This document shows positions 1-5,796 of a stretch of DNA of 9,488 nucleotides, one piece after another. The notes under the pieces are model-generated. The model did no database searches, was not told the origin of the DNA, and worked only from the letters and a program-made list of their open reading frames with translations. Made by a program: the position numbers and the translations under genes. Where the stretch lies: positions 1 through 9,488 of the forward strand of contig DAIEMM010000106.1 in the NCBI GenBank assembly GCA_027349605.1, read 5' to 3'. Position 1 is the first letter of the stretch; each line of letters opens with the position of its first letter. The DNA comes from Anaeromyxobacteraceae bacterium (GTDB taxonomy: Bacteria; Myxococcota; Myxococcia; Myxococcales; Anaeromyxobacteraceae).

Positions 1-384
1 TTCGTCCTCGCCGAGGTGAGGCCCGCCCGCAACGAGCGCTTCTTCCTGGTAACACGGGCCTTCGCCGGCGCGCTCGCCCGCCGCGATGCGGAGGAGTCTC
101 TCGCCGAGTACATGCGCTGGGGGTACGTCTCCCGTGAGGAGCCCATCGCCAAGGAGCTGGGGTCGGGAGCCCACGGAACCCTGGCACGGCCCCAGCGGAT
201 GAACATGTTGCAGCGGCTCGGAGAGCGAGCGCCCACCTTCACCCTTGCCGACTACCTGGAGGCGCTCCGGGGGCGCGCGTCGCGCCGCCAGGCCAGCCGC
301 GACCTCGCCACCGCCCCGTTCCTGGTCCGTACGGGAACCACCCGGGGCGCGAGGTACCGCCTTCGTTCCCGGCTGGTAGGATAG
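1..384 (+). CDS. 3' end of an unrecognised protein with a possible C-terminal winged helix (5' partial)
   Basis: The reading frame is open from base 1 to a TAG at 382-384. A GTG at 16 could start it, but the frame runs through upstream codons without a stop, so this is more likely the tail of a longer gene. I do not recognise the protein. Its last ~45 residues (numbered from the GTG, about 75-118) read TLADYLEAL, then SRRQASRDLA, then VRTGTTRGARYRL. This resembles a recognition helix followed by a basic beta-wing, as at the C-termini of Fic-type or regulatory proteins. That reading is inference from pattern only. The stop lies 7 bases before the dgkA-like start. It falls inside a TAGGAT element that may serve the downstream gene as a -10 box or ribosome-binding site. 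Confidence 0.55.
   Translation, partial: FVLAEVRPARNERFFLVTRAFAGALARRDAEESLAEYMRWGYVSREEPIAKELGSGAHGTLARPQRMNMLQRLGERAPTFTLADYLEALRGRASRRQASRDLATAPFLVRTGTTRGARYRLRSRLVG
374..382 (+). promoter_or_regulatory. Candidate extended -10 (TGGTAGGAT) before the dgkA-like gene
   Basis: TGGTAGGAT fits the TGnTAnnnT form of an extended -10 box and ends 9 bases before the ATG at 392. It overlaps the stop codon of the upstream gene. No convincing -35 is visible 16-18 bases upstream. The embedded AGGA could instead act as a Shine-Dalgarno sequence with a long 10-base spacer. The two readings cannot be separated from sequence alone. Confidence 0.3.
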
Positions 385-391
385 CCCGCCC

Positions 392-994
392 ATGCCCACA
401 GGCATCCTCCTCTCCTTCGGCCACGCCCTGCGCGGACTCGTCGAGGTCACGGCTCGCGAGCGGAACATGAAGCTCCACGTGCTGGCCGGTTCGGCGGTGG
501 GGTTGCTCGCCGCCGAGGTGCCTTTGCCCTCGCCGGCACGGTTCGCGCTGCTCCTCGCGGTGATGCTGGTGGTGGCCGCCGAGATGGGGAACAGCGCGCT
601 CGAGGCCCTGGTGGACCTGCACACCCGGGAGGTCCGCGAGGAGGCACGGCGGGTGAAGGACGCCGCCGCCGGCGGGGTGCTGGTGCTGGCGGTGGGGTCG
701 GTGCTGCTCGCCGTGGCGGTGGCGGTGGCGAACCACGACGCCGTGGAGGTCGCGCTGGAGCGCCGCTCGGTCCACTTCCGGCTCGCGGCCGGGGCGCTCT
801 TGCTGGAGGGGTTCCTGCTCTTCGGCCGGAGCGGCTCGGCGGCGCTCGACGGCATCGCCATCGCCGTGGGGGCGCTGATCGTGGCCTTCCTGGGGGTGAA
901 CGGCCTCTCCGGCGCCCTGTCGCTCGCCGCCGCGCTGCTCTTCGCCCTGGCCGCGGCGTCGTCCACCTTCGCCCGCACCAGGCACGACGCGTGA
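392..994 (+). CDS. dgkA: DgkA-family diacylglycerol/undecaprenol kinase with extended hydrophobic C-terminus
   Basis: A 200-residue integral membrane lipid kinase that should phosphorylate diacylglycerol or undecaprenol using ATP. This recycles lipid by-products of envelope polymer synthesis. The prokaryotic DgkA signature is complete: Glu23 (RERN), His29, then Glu64, Asn67, Glu71 and Asp75 in AEMGNSALEALVD, and Lys89-Asp90 in VKDAAAG. The spacing of these residues equals that of E. coli DgkA (E28, E69, N72, E76, D80, K94, D95) with a constant offset of five. Hydrophobic segments lie near 30-42, 48-68 and 93-113, matching the usual three-helix core. The family is normally about 120-140 residues. 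Here a further ~85 residues follow, with hydrophobic stretches near 132-145 and 152-190. The gene overlaps the next by 4 bases (GTGA), so the two are probably co-translated. Whether the substrate is diacylglycerol or undecaprenol cannot be told. Confidence 0.88.
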   Translation: MPTGILLSFGHALRGLVEVTARERNMKLHVLAGSAVGLLAAEVPLPSPARFALLLAVMLVVAAEMGNSALEALVDLHTREVREEARRVKDAAAGGVLVLAVGSVLLAVAVAVANHDAVEVALERRSVHFRLAAGALLLEGFLLFGRSGSAALDGIAIAVGALIVAFLGVNGLSGALSLAAALLFALAAASSTFARTRHDA

Positions 995-2490
995 AGGTCG
1001 CCTGGCTCCTCTCGCTGCTCCTCTCCGTCGCCACCCCGGCGATGGCCGTGGAGCTGCCCAGGTACGGGGTCTCCCCGCTCCTCCCTCCCGGGCACTGGGC
1101 GGTCCGTGCCGCGACGCGGCTCGACGGGGCCGGGCTCGTGACCGGGTGGCTCCCCGCCAACCAGGCGGCGCCCATGTACATGGTCTGGGCGGCGCTCGAC
1201 GAGGGTGCGCGGCGCGCCGAGACGGAGCGGCCGGGCATGGCGGCCGTGGCGAAGGGCTGGAAGGAGAAGTTCCAGCAGGAGTGGCGCGGCATCGACGAGA
1301 AGGGGCTCTTGCGCTTCGTCGGTGGCCAGGCCTCGATCGGCTACCGCTACGACGGGGTGACGCCGGAGCCGGCCTCCCCGCCGCCCCAGGCCTGGTCGCT
1401 CGCCCCGCCGGGCGAGTCCACTCCCGTCCTCGCCGCCGAGGCGGCCGCCGCCCTCTCCGACTACCTGGCGCTGCGGGTGGCCCCGGTGGGGACGGCCTGG
1501 CAGGTCCGGTGGGCCGGCGAACTCGTGGCCGGCATCGGGCCGGTGTCGCTCTCGGCCGGCCGGGCCCCCGTGCAGACGGGGTTCGGCGCGCCCGGTGGCG
1601 GCGTGCTGTTCGGGGGCGAGGCCCTCCACGACCGGGTGGAATTCCAGATCTACCGGCCCGTGGACATCTACATCGGGCTGCTCACGCTCGACGTCTCGCT
1701 GGCGCGGCTGGGCGAGCCCACGCACGGCGCGAACACCCTGCTCTGGGAGTGGTCGCTGCAGTATCAGCCCGTGCCGCGCCTCACGTTCGGCATCCAGAGC
1801 GGCATCATGATGGGCGGGTCGACGTGGGAGGACCTCACCGGCGAGCCGTTCACGTTCGACGACTTCTGGCGCGCCATCACCTACCAGGGCGCTGGCTACC
1901 AGAACAACGGTTCGTCCAACAACGTCTTCTCGGTGTCCGGCCGCTGGCGTCTCCCCACCGAGAGCTGGGTTCCCGTCACCCTGTACGGCGAGTGGGGCGG
2001 CGACGACAACGGCGGCGCCTGGCTCCAGGCGCCCGGGATCGACGCCGGCGTCTTCCTTCCCTCCTTGCCCTTCGCCCCGGAGGTCTCGGTGGGGCTCGAG
2101 GCCAGCTTCTTCGGGGAGGTCTGCAAGGAGCAGACGGGCGGGACCTTCTGCCGGTCGCCCGGCTACTCGCTCAACTGGTACACGCACACCTACAGCTGGA
2201 CCACCGGGGACCTGCCCCTCGGCCACCGCATGGGCGGCAACGGCCGCGAGCTGCTCCTGTACGCGTCCGCCGACCTGCTCGACGCCCGGCTGCTCCTCCG
2301 CGGCGACGCGTTCCTGAGGGACCGCTTCTCCGGAAACCTCTACGCTCCGTACGCGGGCCGGAGCGGCGGCTTCGACCTGCAGGCCACCTGGCGCGTCGGC
2401 ATCGGCGAGGTGGGAGTGTCGGCAAACCTGGAGGCCGGAAGCGGCTGGACGGCCGGGGGCGCCGGCGCGCGGGCGGCCGTCTTCTTCTAG
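991..2490 (+). CDS. Wzi-like capsule assembly outer-membrane beta-barrel protein
   Basis: A 499-residue exported protein. Residues 1-19 form a signal peptide: Lys2, a leucine-rich core, and cleavage expected after Ala17-Met18-Ala19. A small soluble region with HWAV, RLDGAGLV and GWLP (about 35-55) follows and loosely resembles an S-layer-homology fold. The rest alternates polar and aromatic beta-strand sequence and ends in Phe-Phe, typical of outer-membrane barrels. Around residues 395-420, NWYTHTYSWTTGD, then PLGHRMGGNGRE, matches the conserved YxHxYxxG..LGH..G pattern of the Wzi family. Its E. coli member is about 480 residues long and anchors capsular polysaccharide at the cell surface. 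The GTG start overlaps the dgkA-like stop by 4 bases. Placement beside nucleotide-sugar genes supports a role in presenting an envelope polysaccharide. No lectin activity can be read directly from the sequence. Confidence 0.75.
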   Translation: MKVAWLLSLLLSVATPAMAVELPRYGVSPLLPPGHWAVRAATRLDGAGLVTGWLPANQAAPMYMVWAALDEGARRAETERPGMAAVAKGWKEKFQQEWRGIDEKGLLRFVGGQASIGYRYDGVTPEPASPPPQAWSLAPPGESTPVLAAEAAAALSDYLALRVAPVGTAWQVRWAGELVAGIGPVSLSAGRAPVQTGFGAPGGGVLFGGEALHDRVEFQIYRPVDIYIGLLTLDVSLARLGEPTHGANTLLWEWSLQYQPVPRLTFGIQSGIMMGGSTWEDLTGEPFTFDDFWRAITYQGAGYQNNGSSNNVFSVSGRWRLPTESWVPVTLYGEWGGDDNGGAWLQAPGIDAGVFLPSLPFAPEVSVGLEASFFGEVCKEQTGGTFCRSPGYSLNWYTHTYSWTTGDLPLGHRMGGNGRELLLYASADLLDARLLLRGDAFLRDRFSGNLYAPYAGRSGGFDLQATWRVGIGEVGVSANLEAGSGWTAGGAGARAAVFF

Positions 2491-2948
2491 CGGCCAGCGG
2501 CCGGCAGGATCTCCACCGCCACCGCGCGGGCCTCCCGCTTCGACAGGTGGAAGAAACGGGGAAGCACCTCGGCGCGATTCGCGTCGTTCATCACCCGGGC
2601 CAGCTCGATCGCGTTCGTGATGCACAGGCGACCGTCCCGAAGGGGCTCGACCACCTCGGGAAACCTCTGGATCAGCTCCGCCGCGACCTTCCGGTAGTAG
2701 GCTGCCGCGTTGGAGAGGCCGAGCTCCCGGCTGAGGCAGGAGAACAGGCTCGGATGGCCAAGCCGCAGCCAGGCCTGCTCCCGGTCGAAGTCGGCGAGTG
2801 CGACGAGGAACTCGGCCGCGCTGGCCCGCTCGCCGCGGAGGAGCTCGGCGAGGCGCAGGGACGACTCCCCGGCATCGGGGATGACGGCATCCGGGAGGGG
2901 GACCTCCCCCGGAGCGAAGGGGACACTTTCGAAGCTCGGCTCGCTCAT
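2487..2948 (-). CDS. Stand-alone N-terminal domain of an HNH-endonuclease-like protein (nuclease part absent)
   Basis: A 153-residue protein. From about residue 40 it has the helical domain found at the N-terminus of a large family of HNH-endonuclease-like proteins in myxobacteria: AAEFLVALADFDRE, LGHPSLFSCLSRELGLSNAAAYYR, PLRDGRLCITNAIELA and HLSKREARAVAVEIL. In the relatives I recall, this domain precedes a linker and a Cys/His HNH nuclease domain, giving roughly 300-400 residues. Here the frame stops right after the SKREA helix and there is no HNH motif, so it looks truncated, though a small stand-alone version is possible. The ATG start at 2948 gives a short Pro/Glu-rich lead. Its stop shares the CTAG at 2487-2490 with the convergent Wzi-like gene. 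Function unknown; without the nuclease domain it is probably a remnant or a DNA/protein-binding piece. Confidence 0.6.
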   Translation of the reverse strand: MSEPSFESVPFAPGEVPLPDAVIPDAGESSLRLAELLRGERASAAEFLVALADFDREQAWLRLGHPSLFSCLSRELGLSNAAAYYRKVAAELIQRFPEVVEPLRDGRLCITNAIELARVMNDANRAEVLPRFFHLSKREARAVAVEILPAAGR

Positions 2949-3028
2949 GCCCGCAGGGCCACTGCGAACCCGGGGCCACCTCCCGGGGTCGACGTGGCAC
3001 GGGCCTGCCTCGACAGACCGGCCGATCC

Positions 3029-3046
3029 GCGGACCCTCGGGTCCGC
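3029..3046. repeat. Inverted repeat GCGGACCC-TC-GGGTCCGC
   Basis: The 8-bp arms are perfect and separated by TC. Outer ATCC (3025-3028) and GGAT (3050-3053) can extend the pairing across a 3-base bulge. No T-run follows on either strand, and the repeat lies upstream of both flanking genes, so a terminator is unlikely. It may be a second operator or chance in GC-rich DNA. Confidence 0.4.
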
Positions 3047-3095
3047 TCCGGATACCCCGGCGTGGCTCCGACGCGGGACTCCTTGCGCTCGACAG

Positions 3096-3117
3096 ATGGT
3101 GCCATTAATGGCACCAT
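3096..3117. promoter_or_regulatory. 22-bp perfect palindrome, probable HicB operator
   Basis: Half-site ATGGTGCCATT is followed directly by its exact reverse complement, giving 11 + 11 bases with no spacer. The element is AT-richer than its surroundings and ends 7 bases before the hicA ATG. HicB antitoxins commonly repress their own operon, and this HicB ends in a ribbon-helix-helix domain. Such domains bind as dimers to inverted repeats. The link to HicB is inference from position and symmetry; the palindrome itself is read directly. Confidence 0.65.
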
Positions 3118-3124
3118 AAGGTGG

Positions 3125-3385
3125 ATGGGCAAGAGCCTCGAGGACTTGCTGGCCGAGATGCAAGGCAACCCTTCGGGGATGCGATTCACAGACGTCTGCC
3201 GAGTGGCCACCCACTACTTCGGGGCACCCAGGACGAAGGGATCGAGTCACTGGGTCTGGAAGATGCCGTGGCCCGGTGACCCGCGCGTCAACCTTCAGCA
3301 GGGTGATGGAGGAAAGGCCAAGGCATACCAGGTGCGCCAGGTGCTTCAGGCGATCGCCAGGTTGCTCCAGGAGAGGAAGCCATGA
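3125..3385 (+). CDS. hicA: HicA-family mRNA interferase toxin
   Basis: An 86-residue toxin of the HicA family. These small double-stranded-RNA-binding-fold ribonucleases cleave mRNA when released from HicB. The order of motifs fits the family: an N-terminal helix (KSLEDLLAEM), MRFTDVCRVATHYFG, then the basic RTKGSSHWVWK segment. His42 there takes the place of the catalytic histidine in the usual GSHH motif. PWPGDPRVNLQ and the closing helix AKAYQVRQVLQAIARLL follow. The frame is open further upstream to a GTG at 3062. The ATG at 3125 is preferred because the family starts here, AAGG (3118-3121) lies just before it, and the longer version would translate the palindrome. The stop overlaps the hicB start by 4 bases (ATGA), which ties toxin and antitoxin translation together. 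Confidence 0.85.
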   Translation: MGKSLEDLLAEMQGNPSGMRFTDVCRVATHYFGAPRTKGSSHWVWKMPWPGDPRVNLQQGDGGKAKAYQVRQVLQAIARLLQERKP

Positions 3386-3720
3386 AGAAGCAGGATGTTG
3401 CGGAGAAGTACGCGTACCGGGTCGTCTGGTCGGAGGAGGACCGAGAGTACATCGGGCTCTGCGCCGAGATGCCCAGCCTGAGCTGGCTCGACAAGTCGCA
3501 GGACGCGGCGCTCCGGGGGATCGTCGGGGTCGCCAGGGAAGTGGTCCGCGACATGGCAAGGGGCCGCGAGCAACCCCCCGACCCGCTGTCCACCCGCAGC
3601 TACAGCGGCCAGTTCAAGGTCCGCATCCCTCCCCGGGTCCACCGCCAGCTCGCCCTGGAGGCCGCCGAGGAGAACGTGTCCCTGAACCGCCTCGTCGCCG
3701 CGAAGCTGACCCACGGATAG
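3382..3720 (+). CDS. hicB: HicB-family antitoxin
   Basis: A 112-residue antitoxin that binds and neutralises HicA and probably represses the operon. Residues 10-70 form the partly degraded RNase-H-like HicB fold: YRVVWSEEDREYIGLCAEMPSL, then DAALRGIVGVAREVVRDM and PPDPL. The C-terminus is a ribbon-helix-helix DNA-binding domain: strand SGQFKVRIPP (75-84), helix around VHRQLALEAAEE (86-97), and helix VSLNRLVAAKL (99-109). An AGGAGAGGAAG stretch just before the ATG supplies a strong ribosome-binding site, stronger than that of hicA. This fits the usual need for excess antitoxin. The gene ends 5 bases from the convergent gmd stop, with no visible terminator between them. The pair may stabilise the neighbouring region, but that is inference. 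Confidence 0.88.
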   Translation: MKKQDVAEKYAYRVVWSEEDREYIGLCAEMPSLSWLDKSQDAALRGIVGVAREVVRDMARGREQPPDPLSTRSYSGQFKVRIPPRVHRQLALEAAEENVSLNRLVAAKLTHG

Positions 3721-3725
3721 GGAAG

Positions 3726-5783
3726 CTACTCCCCGGACCCGTTCGCCCCGTCGACTGCCCCGCCGGCGCGCTGCTCCCGCCGCGCCAGCTCCAGGTCGCT
3801 CTCCATCATGAGCCGCACCAGCTCGGCGAAGGAGGTCCGGGGCTTCCACCCCAGCACCTTCGTCGCCTTGGACGGATCCCCCAGCAGGTAGTCCACCTCG
3901 GCCGGCCGGTAGTACCGGGGGTCGATCTCCACGAACTCGCGGTAGTCGAGCCCCACGTGCCCGAAGGCCGCCTCGCAGAGCTCCCGGACCGAGTGCGCCT
4001 CCCCGGTGGCCACCACGTAGTCGTCGCCCTTCGGCTGCTGCACCATGAGCCACATGGCCTCGACGTAGTCCTTGGCGTAGCCCCAGTCGCGCTTCGCGTC
4101 CAGGTTGCCGAGGTAGAGCTTCTTCTGCACCCCGAGCTTGATGCGCGAGGCCGCGCGCGTGACCTTGCGGGTGACGAAGGTCTCTCCGCGTCGTGGGGAG
4201 TTGTGAATCCACCCGTCGCCGATGCCGGCATGGAACGTCCCGCTCTCGGTCGCGAGGTCGAAGAGCCAGCCCTGGTGCGGCACCGGGGTCGTCTTCAGGA
4301 CCTCCGCGACCGGCTTGCGCAGGTGTGCGCCCTTCGCGCCCTGCCGCTCCTCATCCGGCACCGAGAGGTTGATCTGGTAGTACGCGCGCCCGTCGCGGTC
4401 CTCGACGGAGAGGATGGCGCGCTGCCCGAGGGCGCGCTGCGCGAGCCACCACAGGCCCGCCGCGAGGCACGGCGACGCGGTCTTGAAGGACTTGAACTCG
4501 TACTTCGAGTTCCCGGCCTTGAGGCCCTCCGTCTCGTTGTAGCCCCTCAGGTAGGCGAGCTGGGCCTCCAGGCCCGCATTGAGGATGCGCGCCGGGACCC
4601 TCTTGTCGCCCGCCTCCGTGTAGATCTGGGAGCGGATCCACCTGCCCCAGGACGAGCCGCCCGTGAGGTTGACGGCCTCGACCGGCCTGTCACCGAACCC
4701 CGACTTCCCCGTCCAGCGGGTGAAGCCGCCGCCCGCCACGGCCCGCCAGGCCTGCGTCGCCTCGTCGAGAAGGGCGACGTCGTTCCCGGTGAGCCGGACG
4801 TTGCCGTCGGCGCTGATGTACCCGTCGCCCGTCAGTGCCCCGAGCAGCCAGGCCTCGGCCTCCGTCACCTGGGTCGCGTTGGTCGCCTCTGGCGAGCTCG
4901 CCAGGGCCAGGAAGTCGCCGGGATGCAAGTCGCCCGTGGGCACCTCCCTCTCCCCGTCCAGGAACACGACGTGGTCGCTCGTGGCCGAGAAGAGCGCGCC
5001 GCGCGCGGCCACGCGCACGACCTCCTTCTGGCCGCGGTTGTAGGTCGCCGTCATGCAGGTGACGCGGGTGAAGCGATCCCGGTCCCAGACCTCCAGCGGC
5101 GATGCCGGCTCGCTCGAGTACTTCGTGCCATGGCGGGGGTCGGTCCGGTGGGGGACGACCTCCTCGATGGGGACGATGTCGATGAGCCCGTTCCTGCGGA
5201 TGATGACCGGGGTCTCGGCGACGACGCACTCGTGGTTGAACAGGATCCCGTTCGACACGTGCATCCCGTAGGACTCCCGGTAGTTCACCGAGATCCAGTA
5301 CGAGTACACCTTGGCGCAGCCGTAGGGGCTGCGCGGGTAGAACGGCGTCGCCTCGTTCTGCGGCGGCGGCGAGGCCCCGAACATCTCCGACGACGAGGCC
5401 TGGTAGATGCGCGTGCCCTCGAGCCCGGTGTCGCGCACCGCCTCGAGCAGCCGCACCGTCCCGAGCCCGGTGACCTCGCCGGTGTACTCGGGCACGTCGA
5501 AGGAGACGCGCACGTGGCTCTGCGCGCCCAGGTTGTAGATCTCGTCCGGCCGGACCTTGCGCAGGATGGTGTTCAAGGACGACGCGTCGTTCAGGTCGCC
5601 GTAGTGCAGGAAGAGGCGCGTGCCCGGCAGGTGCGGGTCCCGGTAGACGTGGTCCACCCGGCCGGTGTTGAAGGTGGAGGCGCGGCGGACGACGCCGTGG
5701 ACCTCGTACCCCTTCTCGAGCAGCAGTTCCGCGAGGTAGCTGCCGTCCTGCCCGGTGACCCCGGTGATGAGCGCCTTCTTCAC
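3726..5783 (-). CDS. gmd: GDP-mannose 4,6-dehydratase precursor interrupted by an intein
   Basis: A 685-codon reading frame. Removal of a 343-residue intein (residues 186-528) leaves a 342-residue GMD (185 + 157), the normal family length. GMD is a short-chain dehydrogenase/reductase that converts GDP-mannose to GDP-4-dehydro-6-deoxy-mannose, the precursor of GDP-L-fucose and GDP-rhamnose. N-extein evidence: the NADP-binding loop Gly8-xx-Gly11-xx-Gly14 (TGVTGQDG), RASTFNTGR, AQSHVRVSF, the catalytic S131-S-E133, and Tyr154-xxx-Lys158. C-extein evidence: SPRRGETFVTRK, LYLGNLDAKRDWGYAKDYVEAMW and RPAEVDYLLGDPSKA. The start is GTG at 5783, preceded by AGGAG with an 8-base spacer. That site overlaps the fcl stop, so the two genes form an operon. 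The unspliced protein would have the cofactor-binding RR loop split and is expected to be inactive. Confidence 0.95.
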   Translation of the reverse strand: MKKALITGVTGQDGSYLAELLLEKGYEVHGVVRRASTFNTGRVDHVYRDPHLPGTRLFLHYGDLNDASSLNTILRKVRPDEIYNLGAQSHVRVSFDVPEYTGEVTGLGTVRLLEAVRDTGLEGTRIYQASSSEMFGASPPPQNEATPFYPRSPYGCAKVYSYWISVNYRESYGMHVSNGILFNHECVVAETPVIIRRNGLIDIVPIEEVVPHRTDPRHGTKYSSEPASPLEVWDRDRFTRVTCMTATYNRGQKEVVRVAARGALFSATSDHVVFLDGEREVPTGDLHPGDFLALASSPEATNATQVTEAEAWLLGALTGDGYISADGNVRLTGNDVALLDEATQAWRAVAGGGFTRWTGKSGFGDRPVEAVNLTGGSSWGRWIRSQIYTEAGDKRVPARILNAGLEAQLAYLRGYNETEGLKAGNSKYEFKSFKTASPCLAAGLWWLAQRALGQRAILSVEDRDGRAYYQINLSVPDEERQGAKGAHLRKPVAEVLKTTPVPHQGWLFDLATESGTFHAGIGDGWIHNSPRRGETFVTRKVTRAASRIKLGVQKKLYLGNLDAKRDWGYAKDYVEAMWLMVQQPKGDDYVVATGEAHSVRELCEAAFGHVGLDYREFVEIDPRYYRPAEVDYLLGDPSKATKVLGWKPRTSFAELVRLMMESDLELARREQRAGGAVDGANGSGE
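4200..5228 (-). mobile_element. Intein with LAGLIDADG homing endonuclease inserted in gmd
   Basis: This in-frame 343-residue insertion begins with Cys1 directly after NHE and ends His342-Asn343 before Ser+1 of SPRRG. Splicing blocks are visible in order. Block A is CVVAETPVI (1-9). Block B is FSATSDHVVFL with the TxxH pair Thr83 and His86. Block F is LFDLATESGTFHAG (322-335). Block G is GWIHN. Cys1, the penultimate His, the terminal Asn and the +1 Ser are all present, so a standard class 1 mechanism is expected. The middle carries a two-motif LAGLIDADG endonuclease: WLLGALTGDGYI (127-138, Asp135) and YLRGYNETEGL (226-236, Glu234), with a block-D-like KRVPARIL (209-216) between. Base composition looks like the host gene by eye, so arrival may be old or from a GC-rich donor. 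Excision and activity are inferred. Confidence 0.95.
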
Positions 5784-5791
5784 TGTTCGTG

Positions 5792-5796
5792 CTCCT
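5792..5796 (-). promoter_or_regulatory. Ribosome-binding site AGGAG for gmd, overlapping the fcl stop
   Basis: On the minus strand the sequence reads TAGGAG, eight bases, then GTG. The fcl stop codon TAG (5797-5795) shares its last two bases with this Shine-Dalgarno. Ribosomes ending fcl therefore finish on the gmd initiation site. This site decides the GTG start at 5783, since no ATG is nearby. Confidence 0.7.

Larger units (their letters stand above)
2949..3124. other. Intergenic region between the HNH-like remnant and hicA
   Basis: This 176-bp non-coding gap separates two divergently read genes and should hold both promoters. Visible elements are an 8-bp inverted repeat at 3029-3046 and a 22-bp perfect palindrome at 3096-3117. 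TCGACA at 3089-3094 resembles a -35 box, but no well-spaced -10 follows. Two CCCGGGG words occur near 2970-2990. I see no RNA gene. Confidence 0.5.

Noticed and set aside
239..1292. Long minus-strand frames opposite the dgkA-like and Wzi-like genes
   Set aside because: Low-complexity Arg/Pro/Ala translations. The plus-strand frames carry exact catalytic spacing and a signal peptide.
3062..3124. Longer hicA starting at GTG 3062
   Set aside because: The added 21 residues are unlike the family, translate the palindrome, and have no ribosome-binding site at the GTG.
3721..3725. A bidirectional terminator between hicB and gmd
   Set aside because: Only 5 bases separate the stops, and no hairpin with a T-run was seen around them.
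4200..5228. Reading the gmd insertion as an independent gene or a frameshifted pseudogene
   Set aside because: The frame is continuous through both junctions and the borders are exact intein splice sites. The halves join into a normal-length GMD.
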